From assembly GCA_021199235.1 (NCBI GenBank), contig JAJQIL010000094.1, positions 1 through 40,468 on the forward strand: 40,468 nt of DNA, given 5' to 3'. Below, one piece after another: positions 1 to 7,519 of this stretch. The notes beneath the pieces are model-generated. The model worked only from the letters and a program-made list of their open reading frames with translations. It was not told where the DNA came from and ran no database searches. How positions within the stretch are numbered: the first letter of the stretch is position 1; each line of letters starts with the position of its first letter. Made by a program: the position numbers and the translations under genes. This stretch comes from Lachnospiraceae bacterium (GTDB lineage: Bacteria > Bacillota > Clostridia > Lachnospirales > Lachnospiraceae).

Positions 1-302
1 AATTTAGTCTTCAAATCCGTTTCAGTGAGTCCTGGCTAGGGTGTGACCTGTAACTTCGATCCCTTTTCAGGCTCTGTTTTCTTTCTCTTTTTTCCGGTTT
101 TCACTTCTTTTATTCCTGTTCTCCATTTCAGTTTATAAGCATCAGTTTCCTTAATTAATATCAAAGCCGCTCCCGCTTTCCAGTTAACTGCTTTCTTTTT
201 CAGTTCCGGTTGGTTTGGTATCGCTGTACCTAAAAAGTACGTCTACGCCGTTTTTACTTTTAAAAAGTACGGTACTAACATTCTTTTCAAGGAGGTGATA
301 CA
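1..302. other. Intergenic start of window
   Basis: No gene is supported here. The stretch is pyrimidine-rich on the + strand. From about position 226 it carries the GTAC repeats described separately, and it ends in the ribosome binding site AAGGAGGTGATACA before the ATG at 303. Any gene upstream lies outside the window. Confidence 0.5.
226..275 (+). promoter_or_regulatory. Operator-like repeats upstream of the XRE gene
   Basis: GTACCTAAAAAGTAC at 226-240 has two GTAC half-sites separated by 7 bp. The ten bases TAAAAAGTAC recur at 261-270, exactly 30 bp from the copy at 231-240, followed by a further GTAC at 272-275. ACTTTTAAAAAGT at 256-268 is a near-palindrome. A closely related site lies at 779-793 before the next gene. 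Binding and autoregulation by the adjacent XRE protein are inferred. Confidence 0.5.
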
Positions 303-647
303 ATGGATTTTGATTCAAAACGCTTCGGTATTGTATTGAAAAATGCCCGAATGGACAAGAAGCTGACTCAGGCCGAGCTGGCGGAAGAACTCGATATTTC
401 TCTTTCATATTTGAAGGATCTGGAAGGATTTCGAAACAGTCCAAGTCTTGAGCTCTTTGAAAAGATCATACGATACTTTAATCTGTCAGCTGATTGTGTC
501 GTTTATCCAAAAGCAGAAGATAAGAACAGCGCTTATGAGCAGCTTCAACGTCTTTTGACCCGCTGTGACAACGATCAGATTACTGTGCTGATTGCCACAG
601 CCGAGGCAATGCTTTCGTTAAGTGAACACAAATCTGACGCACGGTAA
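303..647 (+). CDS. XRE-family helix-turn-helix transcriptional regulator
   Basis: This 114-residue protein consists mostly of one Cro/C1-type helix-turn-helix domain at about residues 7-65. The typical elements are visible: LKNARMDKKLTQAELAEELD for the first helices and DISLSYLKDLEGFRNSPS for the recognition helix region. A short C-terminal tail of about 45 residues has no recognisable ligand domain. The ATG follows an excellent AAGGAGGTGAT site. A perfect stem-loop terminator closes the unit, so the gene is probably monocistronic. The operator-like sequence upstream of this gene recurs upstream of the tannase-like gene that follows, so the protein is a candidate autoregulator and regulator of that gene. 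The effector is unknown. The family assignment is secure; the target assignment is inference. Confidence 0.88.
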   Translation: MDFDSKRFGIVLKNARMDKKLTQAELAEELDISLSYLKDLEGFRNSPSLELFEKIIRYFNLSADCVVYPKAEDKNSAYEQLQRLLTRCDNDQITVLIATAEAMLSLSEHKSDAR

Positions 648-653
648 AGAGTC

Positions 654-699
654 GCCGGAAGTGCCATGTCGTTGTAAGACACCACTTCCGGCTTTCCTT
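654..699 (+). terminator. Rho-independent terminator after the XRE gene
   Basis: GCCGGAAGTG (654-663) pairs perfectly with CACTTCCGGC (683-692) and is followed by the T-rich TTTCCTT. The stem is 10 bp and the loop 19 nt. It separates the regulator gene from the secreted hydrolase gene. Confidence 0.8.
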
Positions 700-767
700 A
701 TAGAATGAAGATTTTCGGCTGCCTTCTTTCAATTCATTTTCAATGTTTTTATAGTAATATAAAAAAC

Positions 768-793
768 GTACATTTTCCGTACCCAAAAAGCGC
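768..793 (+). promoter_or_regulatory. Operator-like site in the leader of the tannase-like gene
   Basis: GTAC at 768-771 and 779-782 again have 7-bp spacing. GTACCCAAAAAGCGC at 779-793 matches GTACCTAAAAAGTAC (226-240) at 12 of 15 positions. It lies 30-55 bp before the start codon at 824, between an A/T-rich promoter region (TATAGTAATAT near 750-760) and the ribosome binding site. This suggests co-regulation by the XRE protein encoded at 303-647. Confidence 0.5.
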
Positions 794-823
794 GGAATGA
801 AATAAAGAAAGGAGATCTTAATT

Positions 824-3463
824 ATGAAGAAAAAATGGCTGTCAGTTTTTCTGGCCGGTACACTCTGTCTTTCAGGGCTGGCCGCACCTTTAAGCAGCAG
901 TGCAGAAGAAGAAATATCCACTGCGGAAGCGGCCAATGAAGCGGGCGCAGCAGATAGCAGTTCCGATACAACCGATGTTACAACCGCCGTCTCTGATCAG
1001 GACTATATCGAAGAGACCCTGAATCTCGCCAACAACGAAGACCAGACCTGGACGTATCAGGAAAGCGCGGACGCGTGGGTGCTCTCTATCGTTTCCGCTG
1101 TTGCTTACCCGGAGCTTCCTGATGAACAGGGTGTATCAGTCTGCGTACCTGGCGCGTATGTCACGGGCATTGACACGGACGGCGACGGGGAAGCGGACGT
1201 CACGGCGGCATCAGCGGTGGAATCCGGTTCCGCCTCTGTCAACGGCTCGCTCGTGATCGATTATGACGCGGAAATCGTAAGCACAAACGGTCAGACCTAC
1301 ACGGCTGCTACTGCCCCGGTCATCCTCAATACCGGCGCGGCAGGCTACAGCTCCTCCAACAACTCTACAGCAGCTACGACTTATGCAGCTGAAGGCTATA
1401 TCAATGTCGCCTGCGGCAACCGCGGCAAGCAGGATACCGCCACCGACGACGACGGCAACGCCTATTATACCGGCGACGCACCGTCCTGTCTGGCGGACCA
1501 GAAAGCGGCGACCCGCTATGTGAAGTACAACATCCTGCTCGGCAACCTGCCGGGAAGCGTGGATTACTTTGTATCGACCGGCGGTTCCGGCGGCGGAGCA
1601 CATGCAACAATGTTTGCGGCGACCTCGAACAATTCCGACTTCTATGATTATCAGATTGAGGCCGGTGCGGTCGGCGTTTACCGTCTGGAGGACGGCAGCT
1701 ATTCCACTACCGTTACCATCGACGGAGTCGACTATGAGATTTCAGATGGAGCATGGGGCTGTGTCGCATACAGCGCAATCACTTCTCTGTACGAGGGCGA
1801 CATGGCAATGGCGTTCGAGTATTACATGGATACGACCTATGAGTTTGGTTCGTCATTCCAGGAACAGCTCGCAGCTTATCTCTCTGAAGCGTACATGGAG
1901 TATATCAATGAACAGAATCTCTCCGTGGAAGAGTCCGCGGTCGGATTTGATCTGAACGGGGACGGCGATCAGGATGATACGATCGCGCTGACCATCGAAT
2001 ACGATCTGGACGCATATCCGGAGACCAACGGCTACTACGGTACCTACCTCGATCTCTATCTGGCAGAGTTCACCTCGAACCTGCAGTGGTATATTGACAA
2101 CCTCGACTACGCGGACGGCTGGACCTGGTTCGGCGCGGACGGCAACGCCTTAAGCGACGAGGAGGTTGCTGCAATGACGACCGAAGACAAGGCAACCGCC
2201 TTTATCGAAGGACGCTATGCGGCATCGAGCAGTACCGGCATGGGCGGCGGTATGGGCGACCTCCCGAGCGGCATGAACGGTGCGGCGGACTTTGCGGATT
2301 CTGATGAAGCCGGCGGATTTGGCGGCATGGGAGATCTGGATCTTTCTGAAATGGGTGATCTGCCGGCCGGCGGCGGTATGGACGGCGGACGCGGCGGTAT
2401 GGACGGCGGACGCGGTGACCGTACAGATGCAGACGTGACAGCAGACGCAGGAGATACTGCTGATGCGGCTTCAGACGCAGATTCCTCTGCTGAGATGGCC
2501 GGCGATCTGCCGGATACGGATGCTGCTGATATTGATATCTCTGCTGACGGAAGTCTGCCGGATGACATCTCCGGTGCTCTGCCGGACGGAGAAACCCCTG
2601 CCGATCTTGCAGATGGTGCAGGAACAGAGGCTTCCGCAGCAGCTGAGCTTCCTTCGGATGCCGCCGGCACGGGCGAAGGCTCCGAATATGGGGAAGGCAG
2701 CGAGGATGAGACCGAAGCTGTAAACGACAATACCGCAAACCAGCTCGAGGTCGGCACTCCGGATGCGGGAACCACACAGTCCGCAACCGGTTCGCAGGAT
2801 TCTGCAAACTATGAGACTTATGAAGAAATGGTCGCAGCCTATGAGGAGGACATCGCGTCCATCCTGGAAGGCGACAAATACGGCAACAATATTGTTTCTC
2901 TTTACAATCCGCTGAACTACATCGGTGCGGAAGATACCGAGGATCCGACCTGGACAAGGATCGTCATGGGCGCTTCTGAAGGAGATATGTCCATGTTCAC
3001 CTCTCTGAATCTTCAGATCGCGATGCTGAACGCAGGAGTCGATGCGGAGATCGAGTGGCAGTGGAACGGCGGCCATGTACCGTCCGAGATCTTCGGCAAC
3101 TCTCTCGCTCTCTACGTGGATCAGATGTACGGCGAGTATGTGGACGGCGCGGTGGCCATCGAGAAGGCCGCGGCGGAAGCACAGACCGCCAACGGCACTG
3201 CCACCGAAGCGACCGGCACGGATCTCACCTCCTGGGTGAATTACGAGGACATCTCCAATGTCTCCTTCTCCCTCGCCGATGCAGTCGCGTACCGTACAGC
3301 AGGCGCAAGCAAGGCAATCCCGGGATTCGACGTAATCGACTATGGGCAGGAGGATTACGTATTCGGCAACACCGAACAGGACGCGCGGCACTGGAACACG
3401 ATCCTGCTGGAAATCTTCCAGACCTATGCGGATGTGCTTTCTCCGCTGTTTAACCAGGGTTAA
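824..3463 (+). CDS. Secreted tannase-like alpha/beta hydrolase with a long low-complexity insert
   Basis: This 879-residue exported protein has a signal peptide at residues 1-27 (MKKKW, hydrophobic core, SSSAEE). The fold and motifs resemble bacterial tannases, which hydrolyse galloyl esters. Seen in order: RYVKYN (231-236), the nucleophile elbow GGSGGGA with Ser255, WGCVAYSAITSL (311-322) followed by EGDMAMAFEYY, an acidic residue Asp721 in SEGDMSMF, and His751 in NGGHVPSE, giving a plausible Ser-Asp-His triad. The C-terminal FDVIDY...VFGNTEQDARHW also fits the family. Residues about 465-660 are an insert rich in Gly, Asp, Ala, Ser and Met that separates the nucleophile from the other two triad residues. 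No sortase or cell-wall anchor motif is seen. The start at 824 has the site AAAGGAG. A feruloyl or other plant ester hydrolase is the main alternative; substrate is not proven. Confidence 0.65.
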   Translation: MKKKWLSVFLAGTLCLSGLAAPLSSSAEEEISTAEAANEAGAADSSSDTTDVTTAVSDQDYIEETLNLANNEDQTWTYQESADAWVLSIVSAVAYPELPDEQGVSVCVPGAYVTGIDTDGDGEADVTAASAVESGSASVNGSLVIDYDAEIVSTNGQTYTAATAPVILNTGAAGYSSSNNSTAATTYAAEGYINVACGNRGKQDTATDDDGNAYYTGDAPSCLADQKAATRYVKYNILLGNLPGSVDYFVSTGGSGGGAHATMFAATSNNSDFYDYQIEAGAVGVYRLEDGSYSTTVTIDGVDYEISDGAWGCVAYSAITSLYEGDMAMAFEYYMDTTYEFGSSFQEQLAAYLSEAYMEYINEQNLSVEESAVGFDLNGDGDQDDTIALTIEYDLDAYPETNGYYGTYLDLYLAEFTSNLQWYIDNLDYADGWTWFGADGNALSDEEVAAMTTEDKATAFIEGRYAASSSTGMGGGMGDLPSGMNGAADFADSDEAGGFGGMGDLDLSEMGDLPAGGGMDGGRGGMDGGRGDRTDADVTADAGDTADAASDADSSAEMAGDLPDTDAADIDISADGSLPDDISGALPDGETPADLADGAGTEASAAAELPSDAAGTGEGSEYGEGSEDETEAVNDNTANQLEVGTPDAGTTQSATGSQDSANYETYEEMVAAYEEDIASILEGDKYGNNIVSLYNPLNYIGAEDTEDPTWTRIVMGASEGDMSMFTSLNLQIAMLNAGVDAEIEWQWNGGHVPSEIFGNSLALYVDQMYGEYVDGAVAIEKAAAEAQTANGTATEATGTDLTSWVNYEDISNVSFSLADAVAYRTAGASKAIPGFDVIDYGQEDYVFGNTEQDARHWNTILLEIFQTYADVLSPLFNQG

Positions 3464-3482
3464 TCAGGGACAGGATCAGGCT

Positions 3483-4367
3483 TCACTCCTGTACGATCTC
3501 CTGCACGTAGCGTAAAAACTCCTCCGCCGCATGCGAAAGGGAATGATTTTTATTCCAGATCAGCACATAGGATGCGGTCATCTGCGGATTGACCAGTGTT
3601 TTGATACACACGGAAGCATCTGTCCCAATGTTGGCGGAGGCCGGATAAATCGTAATACCAACGTTCTGTCGGGTCAGCTCATAGGCATTCAGCATATGGG
3701 CGATCCGGCAGCGCACTTTGAGGTTTTTCTCCGGGGAAGACAGCCAGCCTGCAATCTCCTGCAGACGAGATTCCCTGGAGGGAATGATAAGGTCATACTG
3801 AATGACCCGCTGAAAATCTACCGTATCTCCCGGTTCCTTCGCCAGGGGACAGGAGGAAGGGATCATCGCGATCCACGGTTCAGAATAGACCGGAAGCGCG
3901 TTGATCCCTTCTGCGTTATGCGGCTCCATGATCAGCGCCAGCTCGCAAAGGCCCTTTGTCAGGCGATTGACCACCTCATCCGAGTTCCCGTTCCAGAGAT
4001 TCCAGGTGACATGCGGGTGCTGATTTTGAAAGCCTGCAATCCACTTTGAAAACAGCGCGGGCGCGTGTCCTTCCACTGAGGCAAGATAAATCGTACCCTG
4101 AAGCCCGCCATGCATCTCCCGGACGTCCTCGGCAGATCGGTTGACCAGATCCAGTACACGTGCAGCATACTGTTGAAACACCTGTCCTTCCTCTGTCAGC
4201 TGCAGTGCATGCGGTTTCCGTATAAAAAGGTTCACCCCGAGCTCTTCTTCCAGATCCCTGATCTGTCTGCTCAGAGGCGGCTGCGCAATGCAGAGCTTCT
4301 CCGCCGCCCGCGTGAAATTCATCTCTTCCGCCACTGCCAGAAAATATCGAATATGCCGCAGTTCCAT
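3483..4367 (-). CDS. LysR-family transcriptional regulator
   Basis: This 294-residue LysR-type regulator has an N-terminal winged helix-turn-helix at about residues 1-60 (MELRHIRYFLAVAEEMNFTR, then AAEKLCIAQPPLSRQIRDLE) and a C-terminal periplasmic-binding-like effector domain. The LRHIRYFLAVAEE start resembles the BenM/CatM/CynR branch, which often senses aromatic or small organic acids. The start is set at 4367 because GGGAGGG lies 8-9 bp upstream; an ATG 21 bp further upstream would overlap that ribosome binding site. The gene converges on the tannase-like gene with only 19 bp between stop codons. A role in aromatic or ester metabolism is an attractive but unproven inference. Confidence 0.88.
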   Translation of the reverse strand: MELRHIRYFLAVAEEMNFTRAAEKLCIAQPPLSRQIRDLEEELGVNLFIRKPHALQLTEEGQVFQQYAARVLDLVNRSAEDVREMHGGLQGTIYLASVEGHAPALFSKWIAGFQNQHPHVTWNLWNGNSDEVVNRLTKGLCELALIMEPHNAEGINALPVYSEPWIAMIPSSCPLAKEPGDTVDFQRVIQYDLIIPSRESRLQEIAGWLSSPEKNLKVRCRIAHMLNAYELTRQNVGITIYPASANIGTDASVCIKTLVNPQMTASYVLIWNKNHSLSHAAEEFLRYVQEIVQE

Positions 4368-4438
4368 ATCAAATGCCCTCCCGATCATTCATTTCGAAAA
4401 CCTTTTTATCATATCATGAGTATTTCCATCGTCCATTG

Positions 4439-4572
4439 GTAACTGTTCAGTACCTTCACAGTTACGAGGGAAAATCCATTTAAAATCGCTGCGCGATGGG
4501 ATTTTCCCTTGTAATATTTATGCTTTCATACGTACCTCGCAGCAAGTGCGAGGTACTGTCCTGAATAGTTAC
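4439..4572. repeat. Dispersed hairpin-rich repeat, full-length copy
   Basis: The element is bounded by imperfect inverted ends: GTAACTGTTCAG at the left, and at the right (4552-4572) the complement of GTAACTATTCAGGACAG. Inside is a long hairpin (AGGGAAAATCC 4467-4477 with GGATTTTCCCT 4499-4509, inner ATCGC/GCGAT). A second stem, GTACCTCGCA (4532-4541) with TGCGAGGTAC (4547-4556), is perfect with a 5-nt loop. The right 67 bp recur at 36438-36504 with 61 identities. Confidence 0.75.
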
Positions 4573-4690
4573 ATCCATTGAACCAATATCTATCAGGCTC
4601 ATCAGATGCACCCGCATCGAGCATTGGGCGTGGAACGTCTCCGTCTTTTATAATACCTTTCAGGTATCGTGACACGTTTATTATATGTAT

Positions 4691-4719
4691 TTTACAATCA
4701 TAAGTCAATGCGTTATGAT
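4691..4719 (+). promoter_or_regulatory. Predicted sigma-A promoter of a small transcription unit
   Basis: TTTACA (4691-4696) and TATGAT (4714-4719) are separated by 17 bp. The predicted transcript would start near 4726 and run through a 25-codon ORF to the terminator at 4989-5028. Confidence 0.5.
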
Positions 4720-4811
4720 ACAGCCATAAAGAAACACGAGATGCAGTTGCCGGATACCTGCAAAGGATCATCGCAATCGCATCGGTTCCGGATTTGAAAG
4801 GAGGAATTGCC

Positions 4812-4889
4812 ATGTTGAAGTTCATGAAGAAAGCAGCTCTGTTTCTCGAGGATTATTATGGGAGCTTCGCAACACCGAATTTTCGCTGA
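4812..4889 (+). CDS. Possible 25-residue peptide
   Basis: A short ORF starts with ATG at 4812, six bases after a near-perfect ribosome binding site (AAAGGAGGA), and ends with TGA at 4887-4889. The product begins MLKFMKKAALFLEDYYG and matches no family I recognise. It has no clear membrane segment. It lies in its own predicted unit with a promoter at 4691-4719 and a terminator at 4989-5028, between a LysR gene and a LacI gene. It could be a real small protein, a leader peptide, the fossil start of a lost gene, or a chance ORF in a structured RNA. The strong ribosome binding site is the main argument in its favour. Confidence 0.3.
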   Translation: MLKFMKKAALFLEDYYGSFATPNFR

Positions 4890-4988
4890 TTTCCGATAAA
4901 GACGGACGAAGCCGAATCTTATGTTCCTCTCACAGCGGATTCGTCCGCGTCGAGCATCCGTCCAGCGGATTCACGACAACACATGCAG

Positions 4989-5028
4989 AAAAAAGGGATA
5001 CCCTTCTGGCGGTGGGCATCCCTTTTTT
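4989..5028 (+). terminator. Rho-independent terminator between the small unit and lacI-type gene
   Basis: AAAAAAGGGATACCC (4989-5003) pairs with GGGCATCCCTTTTTT (5014-5028), with one A-C mismatch and a 10-nt loop, and ends in a T-run. T-runs on both strands would let it work in both directions. Confidence 0.75.
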
Positions 5029-5029
5029 C

Positions 5030-5058
5030 TTGTATTTTTTCCTGTTCGAATTTATAAT
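5030..5058 (+). promoter_or_regulatory. Predicted sigma-A promoter of the LacI gene
   Basis: TTGTAT (5030-5035) and the consensus TATAAT (5053-5058) are separated by 17 bp. They sit directly after the terminator, so the LacI-family gene at 5099 appears to be transcribed independently. Confidence 0.6.
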
Positions 5059-5098
5059 TAATAATAATGAAAAAACAGCTGATTTAAGGAGATCTCTC

Positions 5099-6199
5099 AT
5101 GTCGTTAAAAAAAATAGCCGAAATGACCGGCGTTTCCATTTCTACCGTATCCCGGGTCCTGAACAACCGGGATTACAACTGTGCGTCGGAAGATCTGAAG
5201 GACAGGATCTGGGCGGCGGCAAAGGAAATCCACTATGTTCCAAATGAAAGTGCGCGGAATCTGAAGCTGGGCGGAGAAAGCCATCATGCGGCTCCCGTCC
5301 GAAGTCTCACTGTGATTCTGGAACGCTTCAGCTCCCTCGACGAAGACCCGTTTTTTCGTGAACTGTACCGCAGCGTAGAGCAGGAAGCGTTTGCCTGCGG
5401 CTGCACCATCCGGGACATCTGCTTTTCCGAACCGGATATGGCTGCCCTGCGAAAGGAAAAGGCAGACGGATACATTGTCCTCGGACGTATCTCCGCGCAG
5501 TCTCTGCAGCGTTTAAAAAAAATCAGCAAAAATATCGTCTCCATCAGCCGGAATCCGACGCAGTTCGAAGTGGACGAGATCATCTGCGACGGAAGATCCG
5601 CAGCGGTGTGCGCGATGGAATACCTGATCAACAAAGGCTACCGGCGTATCGCCTATATCGGCGACTGCTCCCACGAGGACCGCTATGTTGGATACTGCGA
5701 CACGATGATCCGAAATAATCTTCCCATGGATTATTCCGCCATTTTTCCCACAGACCAGAGAGAAAAGAGCGGCTGCGCGGCAATGAAGAAGCTTCTTACG
5801 GTCAATACCGCGGAGGCAGTTCTCTGCGCCAATGATGCCACCGCCATCGGCGCCCTGCGGGGCTGGCAGGAATTCTGCCGGGAAGCGAAAAAGGATTTGC
5901 GGGCGGATGCGGCTTCAGCCGCAAAACCCCCTCGCCGGGTGGCATCCCACGCTTCGCATGAGATATGCCCTGCCCGGCCGAGCACGCAAAAAGGCACTGG
6001 CAAAATGCCGGCGCTGATCTCCATTGACAATATCAAGGCGGCCGGGGAGGTGACTCCAGCTCTGACCACTGTTCATGTTCCCCACGAGGACATGGGCAAA
6101 ACAGCTGTGAAGGTCCTGTTAGACCGTATACAAAAGGGGCACACGGAAAAGCTGCGCGTGGAATTCCCCAGTCACCTGGTGGTGCGGGAGAGCAGCTGA
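5099..6199 (+). CDS. LacI-family transcriptional regulator
   Basis: This 366-residue LacI/GalR-type repressor has an N-terminal DNA-binding domain (KKIAEMTGVSISTVSRVLNN) and a periplasmic-binding-like sugar domain (for example VSISRNPTQFEVDEI, GYRRIAYIGD, NDATAIGALRGWQ, TVHVPHEDMG). ATG 5099 is chosen because AAGGAGA precedes it by 6 bp and the protein then begins at the HTH; longer reading lacks a site. About 40 residues between CREAKKDL and MPALISIDN have no place in the family. They are encoded by hairpin-rich DNA that looks like an in-frame insertion near effector-domain strands. Whether the protein still folds is unclear. It converges with the GH53 gene, so galactan regulation is possible but inferred from position. 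Confidence 0.85.
   Translation: MSLKKIAEMTGVSISTVSRVLNNRDYNCASEDLKDRIWAAAKEIHYVPNESARNLKLGGESHHAAPVRSLTVILERFSSLDEDPFFRELYRSVEQEAFACGCTIRDICFSEPDMAALRKEKADGYIVLGRISAQSLQRLKKISKNIVSISRNPTQFEVDEIICDGRSAAVCAMEYLINKGYRRIAYIGDCSHEDRYVGYCDTMIRNNLPMDYSAIFPTDQREKSGCAAMKKLLTVNTAEAVLCANDATAIGALRGWQEFCREAKKDLRADAASAAKPPRRVASHASHEICPARPSTQKGTGKMPALISIDNIKAAGEVTPALTTVHVPHEDMGKTAVKVLLDRIQKGHTEKLRVEFPSHLVVRESS
5909..5977 (+). repeat. In-frame palindromic segment inside the LacI gene
   Basis: Two hairpins lie within the coding frame. GCGGC-TTCA-GCCGC is at 5909-5922. CCGGG-T-GGCAT (5935-5945) pairs with ATGCC-CTG-CCCGG (5965-5977). The encoded stretch (about residues 265-305) is rich in Ala, Pro, Arg and Ser and interrupts an otherwise normal LacI sequence. 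AAAAAGG occurs on both sides, at 5888-5894 and 5988-5994. Confidence 0.5.
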
Positions 6200-6215
6200 G
6201 TCAGCTCTCCCTTTC
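6186..6215. terminator. Hairpin spanning the stop codons of two convergent genes
   Basis: GGGAGAGC (6186-6193) pairs perfectly with GCTCTCCC (6204-6211), followed by TTTC on the + strand. The stem covers the ends of both the LacI gene and the GH53 gene, whose stop codons are one base apart. It probably terminates at least the + strand transcript. Confidence 0.5.
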
Positions 6216-7502
6216 GATTACCCGAAGTGCCGGCAGTGCGTTCCCTTCGTAATCAAACAGCGCCTGATTCGCCCACTCATTTCCATACGGTCCCGGCTCC
6301 CGAATGTATGCGCAGGAAGCCGCGTTCGCCCAGCCGACATTCGGCACCGGAAGCCAGGCCGGTTCCCAGTAAATGAAGCCGCAGCCCAGTCCGTCCGGGA
6401 CCTGCCGGATCACCCGGATACAGTCTCTCATGAAATCCGCCTGTCCCTGCGGTGTCATCGGATACGGCACCTTCGCTGCGATCTCCGGCTTTGTCGCCAT
6501 GCCTTTGCGCTCCCCGGGAGCGAGTTTCTCATAAGCGGCATAGTCTTCCAGTGTAAATCCCATTGAGACCTCTGCCACAACCAGCTTCTTTCCATAACGT
6601 TTTGCAATATCGTTCATGTTATTCTGAAGCATATCCAGCGTTCCGTGCCAGAACGGGTAATAGGACAGACCGATATACTCAAAGTCTTCCCCGCCGTTCG
6701 CGAAATAATGGTCAAACCAGCTGCGGTAAAGCGTGTTGTTGCCGCCGTTATCGAGATGGATAATGACAGGGATTTTATTCGCAGCGGCTGTTTCGATTGT
6801 GTTATCCGGATTTCTTCCAATGCGTTGGCTATCCTCAAAATCTCTCACCGCGCGGATTCCTGCGCTCACAAATGCCGCCACGTTTTTATACGCATACTCA
6901 GGCGCCTGTTCCGGCGATGCCGGTCTTCCATCGCCGTTTACCATTTTCTCACAAGAAAGGCTATCTGTATTTTCACCTGCTCCGGCAAGGGAATTCTCCG
7001 TCTGCAGCGGTTCTTCCAGATTCCTGCGCGGGGACAGTTCCCCCAGCGGCCACAGCAGCCCGTTTGACAGTTCGTTCCCGACCGCCACCATCTGCGGCAC
7101 GATATCTTCTTCGCGGCAGCGGTTCAGGATCTGCAGGGTATACTCATACACTGCCTGCTCCAGTTCTTTTTCATTCATGCCGCGCCATGCCTTCGGCACG
7201 CGCTGTTTCCCGGGGTCTGCCCAGAAATCGCTGTAATGAAAATCCAGCAGCCAGCCAACGCCCAGTTTTTTTGCCCGTTTTGCAAGCGCCAGTGTTGTCT
7301 CAATATCTCCGCCACCCGCGCCGTAAGAATTTCCATTCTCGTCAAACGGATCATTCCACAGGCGCAGCCGTACCAGGTTCATGCCGTAGCTTTTCAGAAT
7401 TTCCATGGCATCCGCCTGCTGCCCGTTGTCAAAAAATTTACCGCCGTTTTCTTCCACCGCCTGCAGCGTAGAAAGATCCATTCCTGTAATCCAGTTGTCC
7501 AT
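6201..7502 (-). CDS. GH53 endo-beta-1,4-galactanase, apparently cytoplasmic
   Basis: This 433-residue glycoside hydrolase of family 53 is an arabinogalactan endo-beta-1,4-galactanase, which cleaves the galactan side chains of pectin. Family hallmarks are NWITGMDLSTL, GMNLVRLRLWNDP, LLDFHYSDFWADPGKQ, the acid/base Glu144 in VAVGNELSNG and the nucleophile Glu311 in VVAEVSMG. The C-terminal GFIYWEPAW also fits. The start is ATG 7502, five bases after AGGTGA; an in-frame GTG at 7511 lies in that site. No signal peptide is present, which is unusual because most GH53 enzymes are secreted. This implies hydrolysis of imported galacto-oligosaccharides. Residues about 155-200 are a family-atypical insert. 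It is the last gene of the minus-strand sugar cluster. Confidence 0.9.
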   Translation of the reverse strand: MDNWITGMDLSTLQAVEENGGKFFDNGQQADAMEILKSYGMNLVRLRLWNDPFDENGNSYGAGGGDIETTLALAKRAKKLGVGWLLDFHYSDFWADPGKQRVPKAWRGMNEKELEQAVYEYTLQILNRCREEDIVPQMVAVGNELSNGLLWPLGELSPRRNLEEPLQTENSLAGAGENTDSLSCEKMVNGDGRPASPEQAPEYAYKNVAAFVSAGIRAVRDFEDSQRIGRNPDNTIETAAANKIPVIIHLDNGGNNTLYRSWFDHYFANGGEDFEYIGLSYYPFWHGTLDMLQNNMNDIAKRYGKKLVVAEVSMGFTLEDYAAYEKLAPGERKGMATKPEIAAKVPYPMTPQGQADFMRDCIRVIRQVPDGLGCGFIYWEPAWLPVPNVGWANAASCAYIREPGPYGNEWANQALFDYEGNALPALRVIERES

Positions 7503-7519
7503 AATTGTCACCTGTACCG

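Noticed and set aside
1211-3391. Long open frames on the minus strand and alternative + frames within the tannase-like gene
   Set aside because: They are shadows of a GC-rich, repetitive coding sequence, have no ribosome binding sites and encode low-complexity Arg/Pro- or Cys/Gly-rich products.
4526-4825. A 99-codon minus-strand frame between the LysR and LacI genes
   Set aside because: It runs through the dispersed repeat and the predicted promoter and has no ribosome binding site.
5888-5994. Simple transposition with a 7-bp target duplication (AAAAAGG) in the LacI gene
   Set aside because: The two copies are exactly 100 bp apart, so removing one unit would shift the frame; the flanking repeat alone does not explain the in-frame insert.
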